In this document: positions 35,759-45,600 of the stretch, piece after piece | How the letters are laid out: every line of letters begins with the position of its first letter | Numbering within the stretch: position 1 is the stretch's first letter | Origin: Sodaliphilus pleomorphus | Lineage (GTDB): Bacteria; Bacteroidota; Bacteroidia; Bacteroidales; Muribaculaceae | Reading direction: 5' to 3' | DNA: 64,000 nt | NCBI RefSeq assembly: GCF_009676955.1 | Contig: NZ_CP045696.1 | Coordinates: forward strand, 930,001-994,000 | Made by a program: the position numbers and the translations under genes | Notes under the pieces: model-generated | What the model saw: the letters and a program-made list of their open reading frames with translations, nothing else | Databases searched by the model: none | What the model was told of the DNA's origin: nothing

Positions 35759-36577
35759 ATGAGAAAAACGATAGTCGCCACCCTGGCTTGCCTGCTGCTT
35801 GCAGGCGGATCGGCCCAAGCCCAGCTTAACGTCAACAGACTTGTTAAAAAAGCCAAGCAGGCCGTCGCCAGCACAGCCTCGCAAGTCAAGACCAAAGTGA
35901 AAGACGCCGTCGACGACAGCGGCAAGCCACTGAGCAAGGTGGAAAACGCCGTGGCCACTGGCATACAGAAGACCAAGCAGGCGGTAATGAACGTTGACGA
36001 GACCACCGTCAACGGCCACAGCTACACCTCGCTGGGCGACTTCAAGCCCGAGCAGTACGACCGCACAGCCACGGGATGCGTGAGCTTCAGCCACGTGCCC
36101 ACAAGCTACGAGGAGTGCGACAGCCTCTACACCCGTTTTCTGGGCACAAGTGCCCAGGGTGCGGCAAGCATGATGGTGATGGCCCTGGCCATCTACGAGC
36201 GCGACCCAGCACTGGGCGAGAGATGCATCAGGCTCATCGCCACGCCGCAATGCGCACAGCAGGTGCTCGAGGCTTGCTCAAGCGGCCTGCCGGCCTACCA
36301 GGCGGCAGCCTGCCTCAAGGGCGCCGGTCAGGCCAACGGCTACCGGCCAAACACCCCCTACACTGTAGAGTTCAACGCCAGCGACCGCGTGAATGTGAAG
36401 ACGGGCGACAGCTACACGCTCTATATCGACCTCAACAGCAAGGGCTGGCAAGAGCACCGGCGCACGGTTGCAGTGTGCAAAACTCCCCACAGCCTCTACA
36501 AGGTACAGGATTGTGAATCGCTTGTCGCTCCCTGCCTCAAGCCCCAGGCCGGCACGAGCACGGCGCCGTTGCAGTGA
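35759..36577 (+). CDS. Secreted protein of unknown function
   Basis: About 272 residues from ATG 35759 (MRKTIVATLACLLLAGGSAQAQ signal); ATGs at 35732 and 35753 add only a few residues. The mature N-terminus is a lysine-rich amphipathic helix region (NRLVKKAKQAVASTASQVKTKVKDAVDD) that could bind membranes or nucleic acid. A domain with YTSLGDFKPEQYDRTATGCVSF and several cysteines follows (ECDSLYTRF, PQCAQQVLEACSSG, ACLKGAG), then a C-terminal beta part (YTVEFNASDRVNVKTGDSYTLYIDLN). Not recognised; it may be a Bacteroidales-specific family. Convergent with the repeat protein gene 14 bases downstream. Confidence 0.65.
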   Translation: MRKTIVATLACLLLAGGSAQAQLNVNRLVKKAKQAVASTASQVKTKVKDAVDDSGKPLSKVENAVATGIQKTKQAVMNVDETTVNGHSYTSLGDFKPEQYDRTATGCVSFSHVPTSYEECDSLYTRFLGTSAQGAASMMVMALAIYERDPALGERCIRLIATPQCAQQVLEACSSGLPAYQAAACLKGAGQANGYRPNTPYTVEFNASDRVNVKTGDSYTLYIDLNSKGWQEHRRTVAVCKTPHSLYKVQDCESLVAPCLKPQAGTSTAPLQ

Positions 36578-36590
36578 CGCGCACACGAGG

Positions 36591-37016
36591 CTACAGGTCG
36601 AAGAAATCAAAGAAGAACAACAGCGCGGCGCTGCGCCGGTTGGAGGCCGAGAGCTTGCCCAAGCAGCGCCCCAGGCTGTCGCGCACCGTGCCGTCGCTAT
36701 CCATCCTGCCCAGGTAGCGGCCCTGGCCGTCGCGGGCCACGCGGTCGTGCCCCAGCTTGCCCAAGTAGCGGCCCTGGCTGTCGCGCACCGTGCCATCGCT
36801 GCCGATGCGGCCCACACAGCGCCCACAGTCATCGCGCACCGTGCCGTCGCTGTCTATCCTGCCCAGGTAGCGGCCCTGACCGTCGCGCACCGTGCCACTG
36901 CGCTCTATCCGGCCTTTGTTTGTTCCCATAGCATCGCGCACCGTCTGTCCCGAGACGGCAACAGAGCCACACACAAGAGCGGCCGCGAGCACAAGCATTG
37001 CAATAATCTTTTTCAT
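36591..37016 (-). CDS. Secreted 5-fold beta-flower repeat protein
   Basis: 141 residues starting at ATG 37016 (signal MKKIIAMLVLAAALVCGSVAVSG); an in-frame ATG at 37067 is less likely. Residues 24-125 are six exact-length tandem 17-residue units of the pattern GTVRDxxGRYLGRIDSD, the first diverged (QTVRDAMGTNKGRIERS). This pattern matches the small Bacteroidetes family called 5-fold beta-flower, in which each unit makes one petal. The tail (NRRSAALLFFFDFFDL) is hydrophobic and may be a strand or anchor. Function unknown. Confidence 0.75.
   Translation of the reverse strand: MKKIIAMLVLAAALVCGSVAVSGQTVRDAMGTNKGRIERSGTVRDGQGRYLGRIDSDGTVRDDCGRCVGRIGSDGTVRDSQGRYLGKLGHDRVARDGQGRYLGRMDSDGTVRDSLGRCLGKLSASNRRSAALLFFFDFFDL
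36642..36947 (-). repeat. Six tandem 51-bp units
   Basis: Encodes the six 17-residue beta-flower units. The five inner units are visibly similar at DNA level (repeated CGCACCGTGCC and CCCAGGTAGCGGCCCTG segments), so unit number could vary between strains. Confidence 0.8.
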
Positions 37017-37105
37017 AGCATGTGTATAAAACATTGTTCTTATTATATTGTGACAGCCAAACATCAATTATGTTTAAAGCGGGTCCACATTTCACCGCCA
37101 TAATT

Positions 37106-37135
37106 TTGAATAATTTATATTTTGCGCTACTTTTG
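37106..37135 (+). promoter_or_regulatory. Promoter of the small gene at 37151
   Basis: TTG (37106-37108), 19 bases, TACTTTTG (37128-37135): full consensus. The ATG lies only 15 bases further on, so the leader is about 9 bases. Confidence 0.75.
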
Positions 37136-37150
37136 CACAGTGTTTTGAAG

Positions 37151-37570
37151 ATGAAACGGGCATTGTACATATTCACAGTCATGCTTGCGCTCGTGCTCAG
37201 CTACTTGGGCACCGAGAAGCACATGACGACCCCCGTATGTGCCCAAATTGAGAGCAACACCCACAACGGCGAGTCGCAACACAAGCACCAGCCAGGCCAG
37301 CTGCGCGACCACAACCCTATCGACCGCGAGGCCACGGGCACGGTGATTGCCGAGTCGCAAAACATCATGCGCATATGCAACAGCCGCCCGCAACGCACGC
37401 TCTCAGGCAGCTGCGCCCGCAGTGCACGCGTCACGGGCCAGAGCGCACTCTCGACCTCAACACATGTCACTACAGGCATGTCACGGCTGTCTCGAGGCGA
37501 GACAGCGCCATTCAGCACGTCCTCGGCCAGCGACTACTATGTAATTGCCCTGAGGCGCTTGTTGTGTTAG
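37151..37570 (+). CDS. Small protein of unknown function with conserved-looking C-terminus
   Basis: 139 residues from ATG 37151. An N-terminal hydrophobic stretch (LYIFTVMLALVLSYLG) acts as signal or anchor. The middle is polar and low in structure, rich in His, Arg, Ser and Thr (NTHNGESQHKHQ, RICNSRPQRTLS). The end, PFSTSSASDYYVIALRRLLC, resembles a tail I associate with short Bacteroidales proteins of unknown role. The promoter at correct distance is the best support that this is a real gene. Alternative: a non-coding transcript. Confidence 0.55.
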   Translation: MKRALYIFTVMLALVLSYLGTEKHMTTPVCAQIESNTHNGESQHKHQPGQLRDHNPIDREATGTVIAESQNIMRICNSRPQRTLSGSCARSARVTGQSALSTSTHVTTGMSRLSRGETAPFSTSSASDYYVIALRRLLC

Positions 37571-37727
37571 CCACCAGTATCTTTTGAGCAAGGCACCCCC
37601 TGGTGCCACCCTCTTCTCCCGCCCCGCGGGCCAGCGTCATGTCGCACACTTGCGGCAGGCAAGGGCCCGGCGAGCAAAACCAATTCACACTCAACATCAA
37701 CAAAAGATACTCAACAACACAACAATC

Positions 37728-38123
37728 ATGGCAAGTATAAAAAATCTCCAGATGGCCGACACGGTCCTCTCCAACCCCAATGTAGAATATCGCAAAGGCT
37801 TCATGGGCCTGGGCTCCAAAGCCATCTACCGCCCCACTGGCAGCCCCATCGCAGCACAGGTGCTCGACTACACGGCCGACATGGGCCGCAAGCTGCTCGA
37901 CGTGATGGCCTGCCAGCCCCAGGAACTCGACAAGAAGCTGGACAGCGCCACAAGCATCGCGCCCACACAGATAGGCAACAATCACCTTGAGCTGTGCCTG
38001 AGTCGCGACCACCAGTTTGCCGCCTTGCAGCTGTTCACCTTTGCCGACCTCGTCTTCAAGCCCCTGAGCGAGGTGAAAATCTACACGGGCCATGCCGCCC
38101 AGCTCATAGCCAAGCTATTTTAA
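37728..38123 (+). CDS. Small cytoplasmic protein of unknown function
   Basis: 131 residues from ATG 37728 (MASIKNLQMADTVLSNPNVEYRKGFMG), preceded by A-rich sequence; upstream in-frame codons give unlikely sequence. No signal peptide. Contains a compact alpha/beta pattern (ASIKNLQMADTVL, KAIYRPTGSPIAAQVLDYTADMGRKLLDVMA). Not recognised. It lies 23 bases before nhaD and is probably co-transcribed with it. A near-consensus TATCTTTTG at 37579-37587 may be the promoter. Confidence 0.55.
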   Translation: MASIKNLQMADTVLSNPNVEYRKGFMGLGSKAIYRPTGSPIAAQVLDYTADMGRKLLDVMACQPQELDKKLDSATSIAPTQIGNNHLELCLSRDHQFAALQLFTFADLVFKPLSEVKIYTGHAAQLIAKLF

Positions 38124-38146
38124 CTATTAACCACCAATAAAAGAAA

Positions 38147-39490
38147 ATGTCAACATTAACAATTGCAATTGTAGTCGTGTTTGTCATCGGTTATGCCTGC
38201 ATAGCCCTTGAAAGCGTGACTAAAGTGAACAAAGCGGCCGTGGCCCTGCTCATGTTTGTTGCCTGCTGGGCACTCTACATGGTCGACCCGGCCAGCTACC
38301 TGCCCGGCACAGCCGCTGCCGAGATTCTGGGCAAGGTCAACTCCATCATCGAAGCCCACCTGGGCAGCACATCGACCACACTGTTTTTCCTGATGGGCGC
38401 AATGACCATTGTCGAGATTGTGGACCAGAACGGCGGCTTCAACTTTGTGCGCAAGGCATTGCACACCGAGTCGAAGCGCGCCCTGCTGTGGAAGATTTCA
38501 TTCATGGCCTTTTTTCTGAGCGCCATACTCGACAACATGACCACCACCATCGTCATGATCATGGTGCTGCGCAAGCTGGTGGCCGACCACAACGACCGTC
38601 TCATCTACGCCTCGCTGGTGGTGATTGCTGCCAATGCCGGCGGTGCATTCTCGCCCATAGGCGACGTGACCACCATCATGCTGTGGAACAAGAGCCTCAT
38701 CACCTCGGCCGGCGTCATCAAGGAGATATTCATTCCCTCGGTCATTGCCATCGTGGTGCCAGCCATCATCCTGCAATTTTCGCTGCACGGCAAGCTGGCC
38801 GCTGCCGGCGGGCCAGCGGTGAACAGCGAGAGCAACGCCTTCACCGACAGGCAGCGCAAGGTCATCTTCTTCCTGGGTGTGGGCGGCTTGATATTTGTGC
38901 CCATCTTCCGCTATCTCACCAACCTGCCCCCCTTTGTGGGCATCCTGCTCGTGCTTGCCCTGCTGTGGGTCACCACCGAGCTCTTCTACCGCCACCTGCG
39001 CGGCAAGGAGGAGAAAGGATCCATGAACAAGCGCGTGAGCAACGTGCTCTCCAAGATCGACATGAGCACCATTCTGTTCTTCCTGGGCATACTCATGGCC
39101 GTGAGCTGCCTTGAAGAGGTGGGCGTGCTGGGCGCCGTGGGCAAGTGGCTCAACCAGGTGTCGGGTGGCAACCACTATATCGTGACCGGCACCATAGGCG
39201 TGATATCGAGCATTGTCGACAATGTGCCCCTGGTGGCAGGCTGCATGGGCATGTATCCGCTGGCGGCCACGGGCGACTTTGCCGTCGACGGCATCTTCTG
39301 GCAGCTGCTGGCCTACTGCGCCGGCGTGGGCGGCTCGATGCTCATCATTGGCAGTGCCGCCGGCGTCGTGGCCATGGGACTCGAGAAGATAAGCTTCGGA
39401 TGGTACATGAAGCACATCAGCTGGATCGCCTTCCTGGGCTACATTGCCGGCATATTCAGCTATTTCCTGCTACGCACATTCATCTTCTAA
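38147..39490 (+). CDS. nhaD: NhaD-type sodium/proton antiporter
   Basis: 447 residues of the ion transporter superfamily (ArsB/NhaD permease), with about 11-12 transmembrane helices. Characteristic segments are TTLFFLMGAMTIVEIVDQNGGFNFV, FFLSAILDNMTTTIVMIMVLRKL and AANAGGAFSPIGDVTTIMLWNK in the first repeat; the second repeat mirrors these with ILFFLGILMAVSCLEEVG and SSIVDNVPLVAGCMGM. NhaD exchanges Na+ or Li+ for protons at the inner membrane. Gene neighbours do not add to this. Followed by two hairpins acting as terminators. Confidence 0.9.
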   Translation: MSTLTIAIVVVFVIGYACIALESVTKVNKAAVALLMFVACWALYMVDPASYLPGTAAAEILGKVNSIIEAHLGSTSTTLFFLMGAMTIVEIVDQNGGFNFVRKALHTESKRALLWKISFMAFFLSAILDNMTTTIVMIMVLRKLVADHNDRLIYASLVVIAANAGGAFSPIGDVTTIMLWNKSLITSAGVIKEIFIPSVIAIVVPAIILQFSLHGKLAAAGGPAVNSESNAFTDRQRKVIFFLGVGGLIFVPIFRYLTNLPPFVGILLVLALLWVTTELFYRHLRGKEEKGSMNKRVSNVLSKIDMSTILFFLGILMAVSCLEEVGVLGAVGKWLNQVSGGNHYIVTGTIGVISSIVDNVPLVAGCMGMYPLAATGDFAVDGIFWQLLAYCAGVGGSMLIIGSAAGVVAMGLEKISFGWYMKHISWIAFLGYIAGIFSYFLLRTFIF

Positions 39491-39514
39491 ATATATAAGC
39501 ATCTTACTTTTTCG

Positions 39515-39569
39515 GCCCGGGGCTGCCCCGGGCACAACCGCCCGGCAGTCGCGACGATTGCCGGGCGGT
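39515..39569 (+). terminator. Double hairpin after nhaD
   Basis: First stem GCCCGGGG/CCCCGGGC (39515-39522 with 39526-39533), second 11-bp stem (39537-39547 with 39559-39569). Only TTT follows, so moderate strength. Confidence 0.6.
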
Positions 39570-39619
39570 TTCATTGTGTCGCACACGGCGGCTTGCACGA
39601 CACAGCCAGAAACAAAGAA

Positions 39620-39646
39620 GTGGCAACGCCGTCACAGCATTGCCAC
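39620..39646 (-). terminator. Terminator of the GLUG protein gene
   Basis: GTGGCAA (39620-39626) pairs with TTGCCAC (39640-39646). On the minus strand it is followed by TTCTTTGTTT, 50 bases after the stop. Confidence 0.65.
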
Positions 39647-39695
39647 CTCTTCATTTATTAAGGGAGTTTAGATGTGCTTTTCCCTTGAGTTGAAA

Positions 39696-42600
39696 TCACT
39701 TCCTCACCTTGGTCGAGCGAGTCGTGCCATCGCTGTAGGTGTTGACCTCGATGTAGACTTGACCGCTCTCAACATTGGAGGCAGGAACCTCGATACCAGC
39801 CACGTTGTAGTACACCGTCTTCACGATTTGGTTGGCATTGTGCACGTCGGTCACGCCGGTGCCTTCGAGCAAGTCAACCGTCCATGGGGCGCTAAACTGG
39901 CCGCAGGTGGCAGTGAGCACCACACCTTGGGCTCCAGCCTTGTGCACGGCCTCGTTGCCGGTGATGGTGAGTGCATCGTTGCTCGAGGTCCAGGTCACTC
40001 CATCGGGGGTGCCCAGCATCATTGTGCTCGCCACGCCACCGTAGGTGTCGTTGTCGTTGGTGAGCACCACTGCGGCAGCATAGGCGCGCGCGCAGTCGTT
40101 GCTTGTGAAGCCAGGTATCACCGGGAAGCTGAACTCATCGAGAGCATCCCAGCCGGCAGCTGCATCGACGCCGCTGGTTGCAACAGCGGTAGGAGACGGC
40201 GCAAACTCGGTGAGTGCAGCAAGCTGCTTGACGCTAATAGGCGTAGCCTGGATCGTGTCTTGGGCAAAGGTGCCGAAATCGGTCACATAGTAGGTGTTCT
40301 CAACCACATTGGTCGAGTCCCAATTTGCAGGCGTAACGGTGCCCACGATGTTGCCGCTGGTGGTGTCGCCAGGTATCACGCGGCCGGCATTGTAGCAGTT
40401 GTAGAAGCTGGTGCCGAGTCTTGTAGCGTTGCCACGCGAGCTCTGGCCCACGAGGCCGCCCACCCCCTTGGTGCCGTTCACGACACCGCGGTTGTAGCAG
40501 TTGATGTAGGTAGCCATCGACTGTCCGCCCAGGCCGCCCACGTTGTAGCTGCCAGCGGCATAGCTGCCTATGTTGCCCGTGTTGAAGCAGTTCACCACGT
40601 GGGCGATATAGTTGCCATAGCCGTTGATGCCGCCAGCGCCCTGCTTAGAAGTCTGGCAGTTGCCCGAGTTCCAAGAGTTCTGGATCACAACATAGTTGCC
40701 CATGATGTTGCCAATGCCCGAGGCGCCAAAGGTGGCGGTTATCTCGCCGGTATTGTAGCAACTGTCGATGGTGCAATAGGCCGGGATGCGGCCGCCTATG
40801 CCAGCTGCATAGTTGGTGGCAATGATGCCGCCCGTGTTGTAGCAGTTGGTGACATAGCTGCGCTCGGCCTCCGACTTGGCATCCTCGCTATAGCCGAAGA
40901 TATTGCCGTTGTAGATACTTGCATCGGCCGTAATCGTGCCCGTGTTGTAGCTGTTCATCACGCGGCTGCCGGGAGTGAGGCAACCCACGAGGCCGGCGGT
41001 GGCATAGGTGGTCTTCAACGTGGTGTTGATGTCGGCCACATTGTAGCAGCTGTCGATGTAGAGCGGAGCCTTGTTCTTCGACGTGTAGCCTATGAGGCCT
41101 GCAACCGACGATGCACCCGAGAGAGCACCCTCGTTGCCGGTCGAGACGAAGTAGACGGTGCTGGCCGAGTTGCTGTAGGCCTGAATACCGGCTACCTGGG
41201 CAGCCTTGCCGGCTGCAATCTCGCCCTTGTTGAGGCAAGCATAGTAGTGGCTGCCGTTGCCCACGGCCACAAAGCCTGCCACGTTGCGGGCCGAGGTCGA
41301 GGTACCGGTGTAGGCAACCTTGCCGCTGTTGACGCTATTGTTGAAATATACATCATCCTCGGCGTTGGCGGCAAAGCCTGCCACGGCGTCCTTGCTGCTC
41401 GACACTGCGGCCTTGTTCTCGCAGTTGTTGAACACGGCATTCTTGTAGGCATAGGCAGCAAAGCCGCCCGTGCTGGCAGCGGTGGTGGTCACAGCCACAT
41501 TGTTCACACAGTTGTTGAGCACGCCCTTCATTTTGCCCGAGAAGCCGCCGGTGTAGGTCTTGGCCGAGGTCACCGTGCCCTCAAGAGTGAGGTCGTTGAC
41601 TGTAGCCTTGGCACCGATGAGGGCGATAGCGCCCTGGTAGCTGGCTTTGGGAGTATACTTGATGCCCTTCACCGTGTGACGGGCGCCGTCGAGTGTGCCG
41701 TTGAACGAGGTGACACCGTCGTAGGCGATAGCCACAAAGGTGGTGTCGCCAAAGTCGATGTCGTTCATGATCTTCACATACTGGCCTTCAAATGGATTGG
41801 TGGTTGCAGCCATGTACTGGGCAAATGCATTCCACTCGCCAGCGCTGTGAATCTGGTAAGGATCGGCCTGGGTGCCGCTGCCTGCCAGTGGCACTGGCGA
41901 CACAGCCTGCAACAGGTAAGGACGGGTGAAGCCGCCCAGCGTGGCCGTGAGCGTGTCGCCCACCAGCGACGAGGTGGCCGGCACCTTGAGTGTGGTGCCG
42001 TCGATAGCGAAGGCCTTGCCTTGAGCCAACTTCCAGGTTGTGCCCTGCACGTTGCTCAGGGTGGCGTTGTGCTGCATCTGCTTCACAGTTTCGCCGTCGG
42101 CAGCAGTCAGCACCACTTGAGCGGCCTCAACAGCTACGGCGTCGTTGACAAAGCTCTTGAGCATGGGGTACCTACCCTTGCTGAAGAGCCACAAGCTGTC
42201 GGCATAGCCGGCAAGTGCCTTGCCACTGGTGAGCGTGGCGGTGGGCACAGCCTCGGCGCCCGGCATGCCGTCGTTGGCAGCAGCCTGGAGGCCGGTAGCC
42301 TGCTTGTCGTAGTAGCAATGCTCATAGGTGCCTATGCTGGCATACCCATTACCACCTATATTGCCTGTGGTTGTCAAGTCTTGAGTGAGAATGGTGCCGT
42401 AGTTCAGGCCCTGGTAGATGTCGTTGCAGCCATCGCTCTTGATGGTACCGCTTATCGAGCCCACGAGGCCGCCCACATTGCGGGGAGCGCTCACGAGGCC
42501 GGCGTTGACCACATTGCGGAACACGCCGCCCGACGAAGAGCCCGAGATGCCGCCAGCTATGTGGATGCGCGACTCCTTGACAAAGTCGGAGAGCACCTTG

Positions 42601-45600
42601 GCCTCGACATTGCCCACATTCTCGCAATTCTCGATAGTTCCGCCATTGGTACCCGAGATGCCGCCCACGGTAGTGAAGCCCGTGTAGACGTTGCCGGCAT
42701 TGAGCGAGTTCTTCACCACTGCGCCCTTGCAGTTGCTACCCACGATGCCGCCCACAGTGCCGCTATAGCCATATATGGTGGCATAGTTGCGGCAGTTGTC
42801 GACAGTACCCCAGTTGTAGCCCACAAAGCCGCCGGCAAAGCCCCACAGCTCGATTTGGCAGTCGGCAGCCAGGGTGAGGTTCTTGACCACGCCCATGGCG
42901 TCGGTCTGGCCTATGAAGCCCTTGTAGATGCAGCTCTTGGTGCCATTGCCCGTTTCAGGCTCGCCCTGCGGGTGGTCTTTCCACTGCACATACTCGAGTT
43001 TCATGTTGTGGATGGCATGGCCGCCGCCGTCGTAGGTGCCGGCAAAACGAGAATAGGTGTAGTTGGTGATTTGGTTGCAGATGCCCACAAAGGCGGTATC
43101 TTTCTCCAGGTCGATGTCGGCCGTCTGCAAGAAGTATACACCAGGATAGTACTGGCCCACCTTGGTAGTGAGTTCGCTCAGCTTGATGAGGTCGGCCTTG
43201 TTCTTAATCAGGAATGGAGACTCCTTCTTGCCCGTGCCCTCGAAGAAGCGCGGGGCAACCTTGAGCACAAAGAGGCGCGGAGTGATGGCCATGTCGTTGG
43301 GGTTGTAGATGACCAGGGTATCGGTGCCGAAGGTGCCGTTGAGCTTGAGGGTGGTGCCCTCGATGGTCACATTGGCGCCCTTGTCGGAGAGCTTCCCGCC
43401 CTCATACACCTTGGCCACGCTGTTGCCCAGCAGGTAGAAGGTGGCGTTGTTGGCCACATAGTTGGCATTGTCGGGGAAGTCGGCGTCGAGCTTCAGCACC
43501 GAGGCGCCTTGTTGAGCCACGGCGTTGTCGTCGATGCCCTTGAGGCGTGGATAGAAGTTCTGAGTGAACGTCCACTTGTCGGCCGGGAAGCCCTTGGGGC
43601 CGTTGGCGCTGGTGAGGTCGCTGGTGAGCACGCGGTAGTGCTGGCTCTTGAGGTCGACCATCTGCTGGTCGAAGTACACATTCTCGACCGTGGGCGACGA
43701 GCCAGCTTCGATGGTGCCCAGCGTCTCACGCACTTCGGTTTCGGGCACATACTGGTAGGTCTCGGCATTGAGACGGCCGGTAAAGTAGCAGTTCTTCACG
43801 GTCGACTGCACAGTGTCGTTGCCTTGGGCAGTCGAGTTGACATACGGCTTCAACAAACCGGTGATGCCGCCACACTGGCGCGACGAGGTCGAGCGCACGT
43901 GGCCCGTGGCATAGCTGTTGAGCACGGTGCCTTGCAGCACGCCCACGACGCCGCCCACACCCGACTTCGAGTCGAAGCCGTAGACATTGGCCACTGCAAA
44001 GCAGCCGTCGACTGTGCCTTTATACACCTGGCCCACAACGCCGCCCAGATAGAGGTTGCTGTGGGTAGAGCCGTCGACGGTGCCGGTGAAGTAGCAGTTG
44101 GTGACCTTGGCGTCGGCATTGTAAGCCGTGCCCACAATGCCACCGGCCGTGTAGGTGTCGGTGGGGCCTGCAGCTTTCACTGTGCCCTTGGCCCAGCAGT
44201 TGTCGATGTGACCGTAGGTCTCGCCGGCGATGCCGCCATTGATGCCGCCTGTGCTGGCGATGGTACCCTCAAAGGTTGAGTTCTTCACATTGTTGCCCAG
44301 GGCCACGATGCCGCCCGAGCCAATGCCCTCGCTGGTGATGGTGCCCGTCACGTGGCAGTTCTCGATGTTGCCGTGGTCTTGGTAGCCCACTACACCGGCT
44401 GTATAATAGTACATCGAGGAAACTTTTACATTTTTAAGGGTCAGGTTCTTAATCACACTGGCCGTGTCGGCACAGCCGAAGAGGCCGGCATAGCCCTTGA
44501 CGCCCGTGTTCACGTTCAAGCCCGTGAGGGTGTGGCCGTTGCCGTCGAAGGTACCCGAGAAGCGCTGGGTCCAGGCGTTGCCTATCGGGGTGAAGCGATA
44601 GCCCGACATGTCGATGTCGTTCTCCACTCTGAAGTACTTGCCGTTGAACGACTTGGTGTGGAACGTGTAGGGACCGCCATAGGTCTGGTCGGGATCGTTG
44701 TTCACCTTGTCGGCCAGCAGGATGAGGTCGTCGAGGGTCTTGATTTTCCACGGGTTGGCCTCGGTGCCCTCGCCTTGCCACTCGGTGACAACGAGTTGCG
44801 GGATTGCAAAGTCGAAGTTGGCAGTGACGGTGCCGTCGAGCAACTTGCCCGTGTAGTACTTGTTGGTGCTCAGCATGATCCAGTTGCCCCAGCTGAGCTG
44901 GTTGCCGTTCACCTTGCCCACGATGGTGGAGCCAGTGGTCTTGCCCGTCGACCAGTCGGCCGGCAGGGTGTAGAAGTTGCCCATCGTGGAGCCGCCCTCA
45001 AACACGAGTTGCTGGTCGATGGAGAGCGTGGAATCGGCCTTGAGCACGACCTCGATGGTCTTGCCGTGGTTGCCGAAGTTTTTCACCGTGACCAGGTTCT
45101 TGCCCGTCTGGGCCACCACCACGTTCCAATCATAATAGGTGGTGTCGCTCGCATCGTTGATGTACTTGACGCGCATCTGGCCGTTGGCTTTCTCTATCTC
45201 GGTATCGTAGCCGGCATACAAGATGTTGCCAGCATTTTTACCGCTCTTCACAAAGATGGCCCACATGCCGTCGAGCGTGATGGTGCCGTTGTCGTCGATC
45301 GTACCCGTGATGGGCGTGTCGTAGTCGGGCTCGGCTGCGCTGGTGACTGTGGCCAGGTCCATCTCGCCGTAGGTGTTGTGGGTGTAGGCATACTGGCTCG
45401 GAATCGAAATCGTCTTCTGGGTCAGGTTGACGCCTGCTTTCACGTTCACACCGCCCAGCCAGAAGTTGGAAATCAAGATCGAGTCGTTGCCCACAGGCGA
45501 AATCTCGGTCGAGCTGCCTCCGGCGCCGTTGGTGGAGATGAGCGATCCGTAGGTCATCACGCCTTTACCCGCCAGGTCGGTCACGCTGGCAACAGCCCGC

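Noticed and set aside
36642..36947. CRISPR array
   Set aside because: The 51-bp units are contiguous, in frame and protein-coding; there are no spacers and no cas genes.
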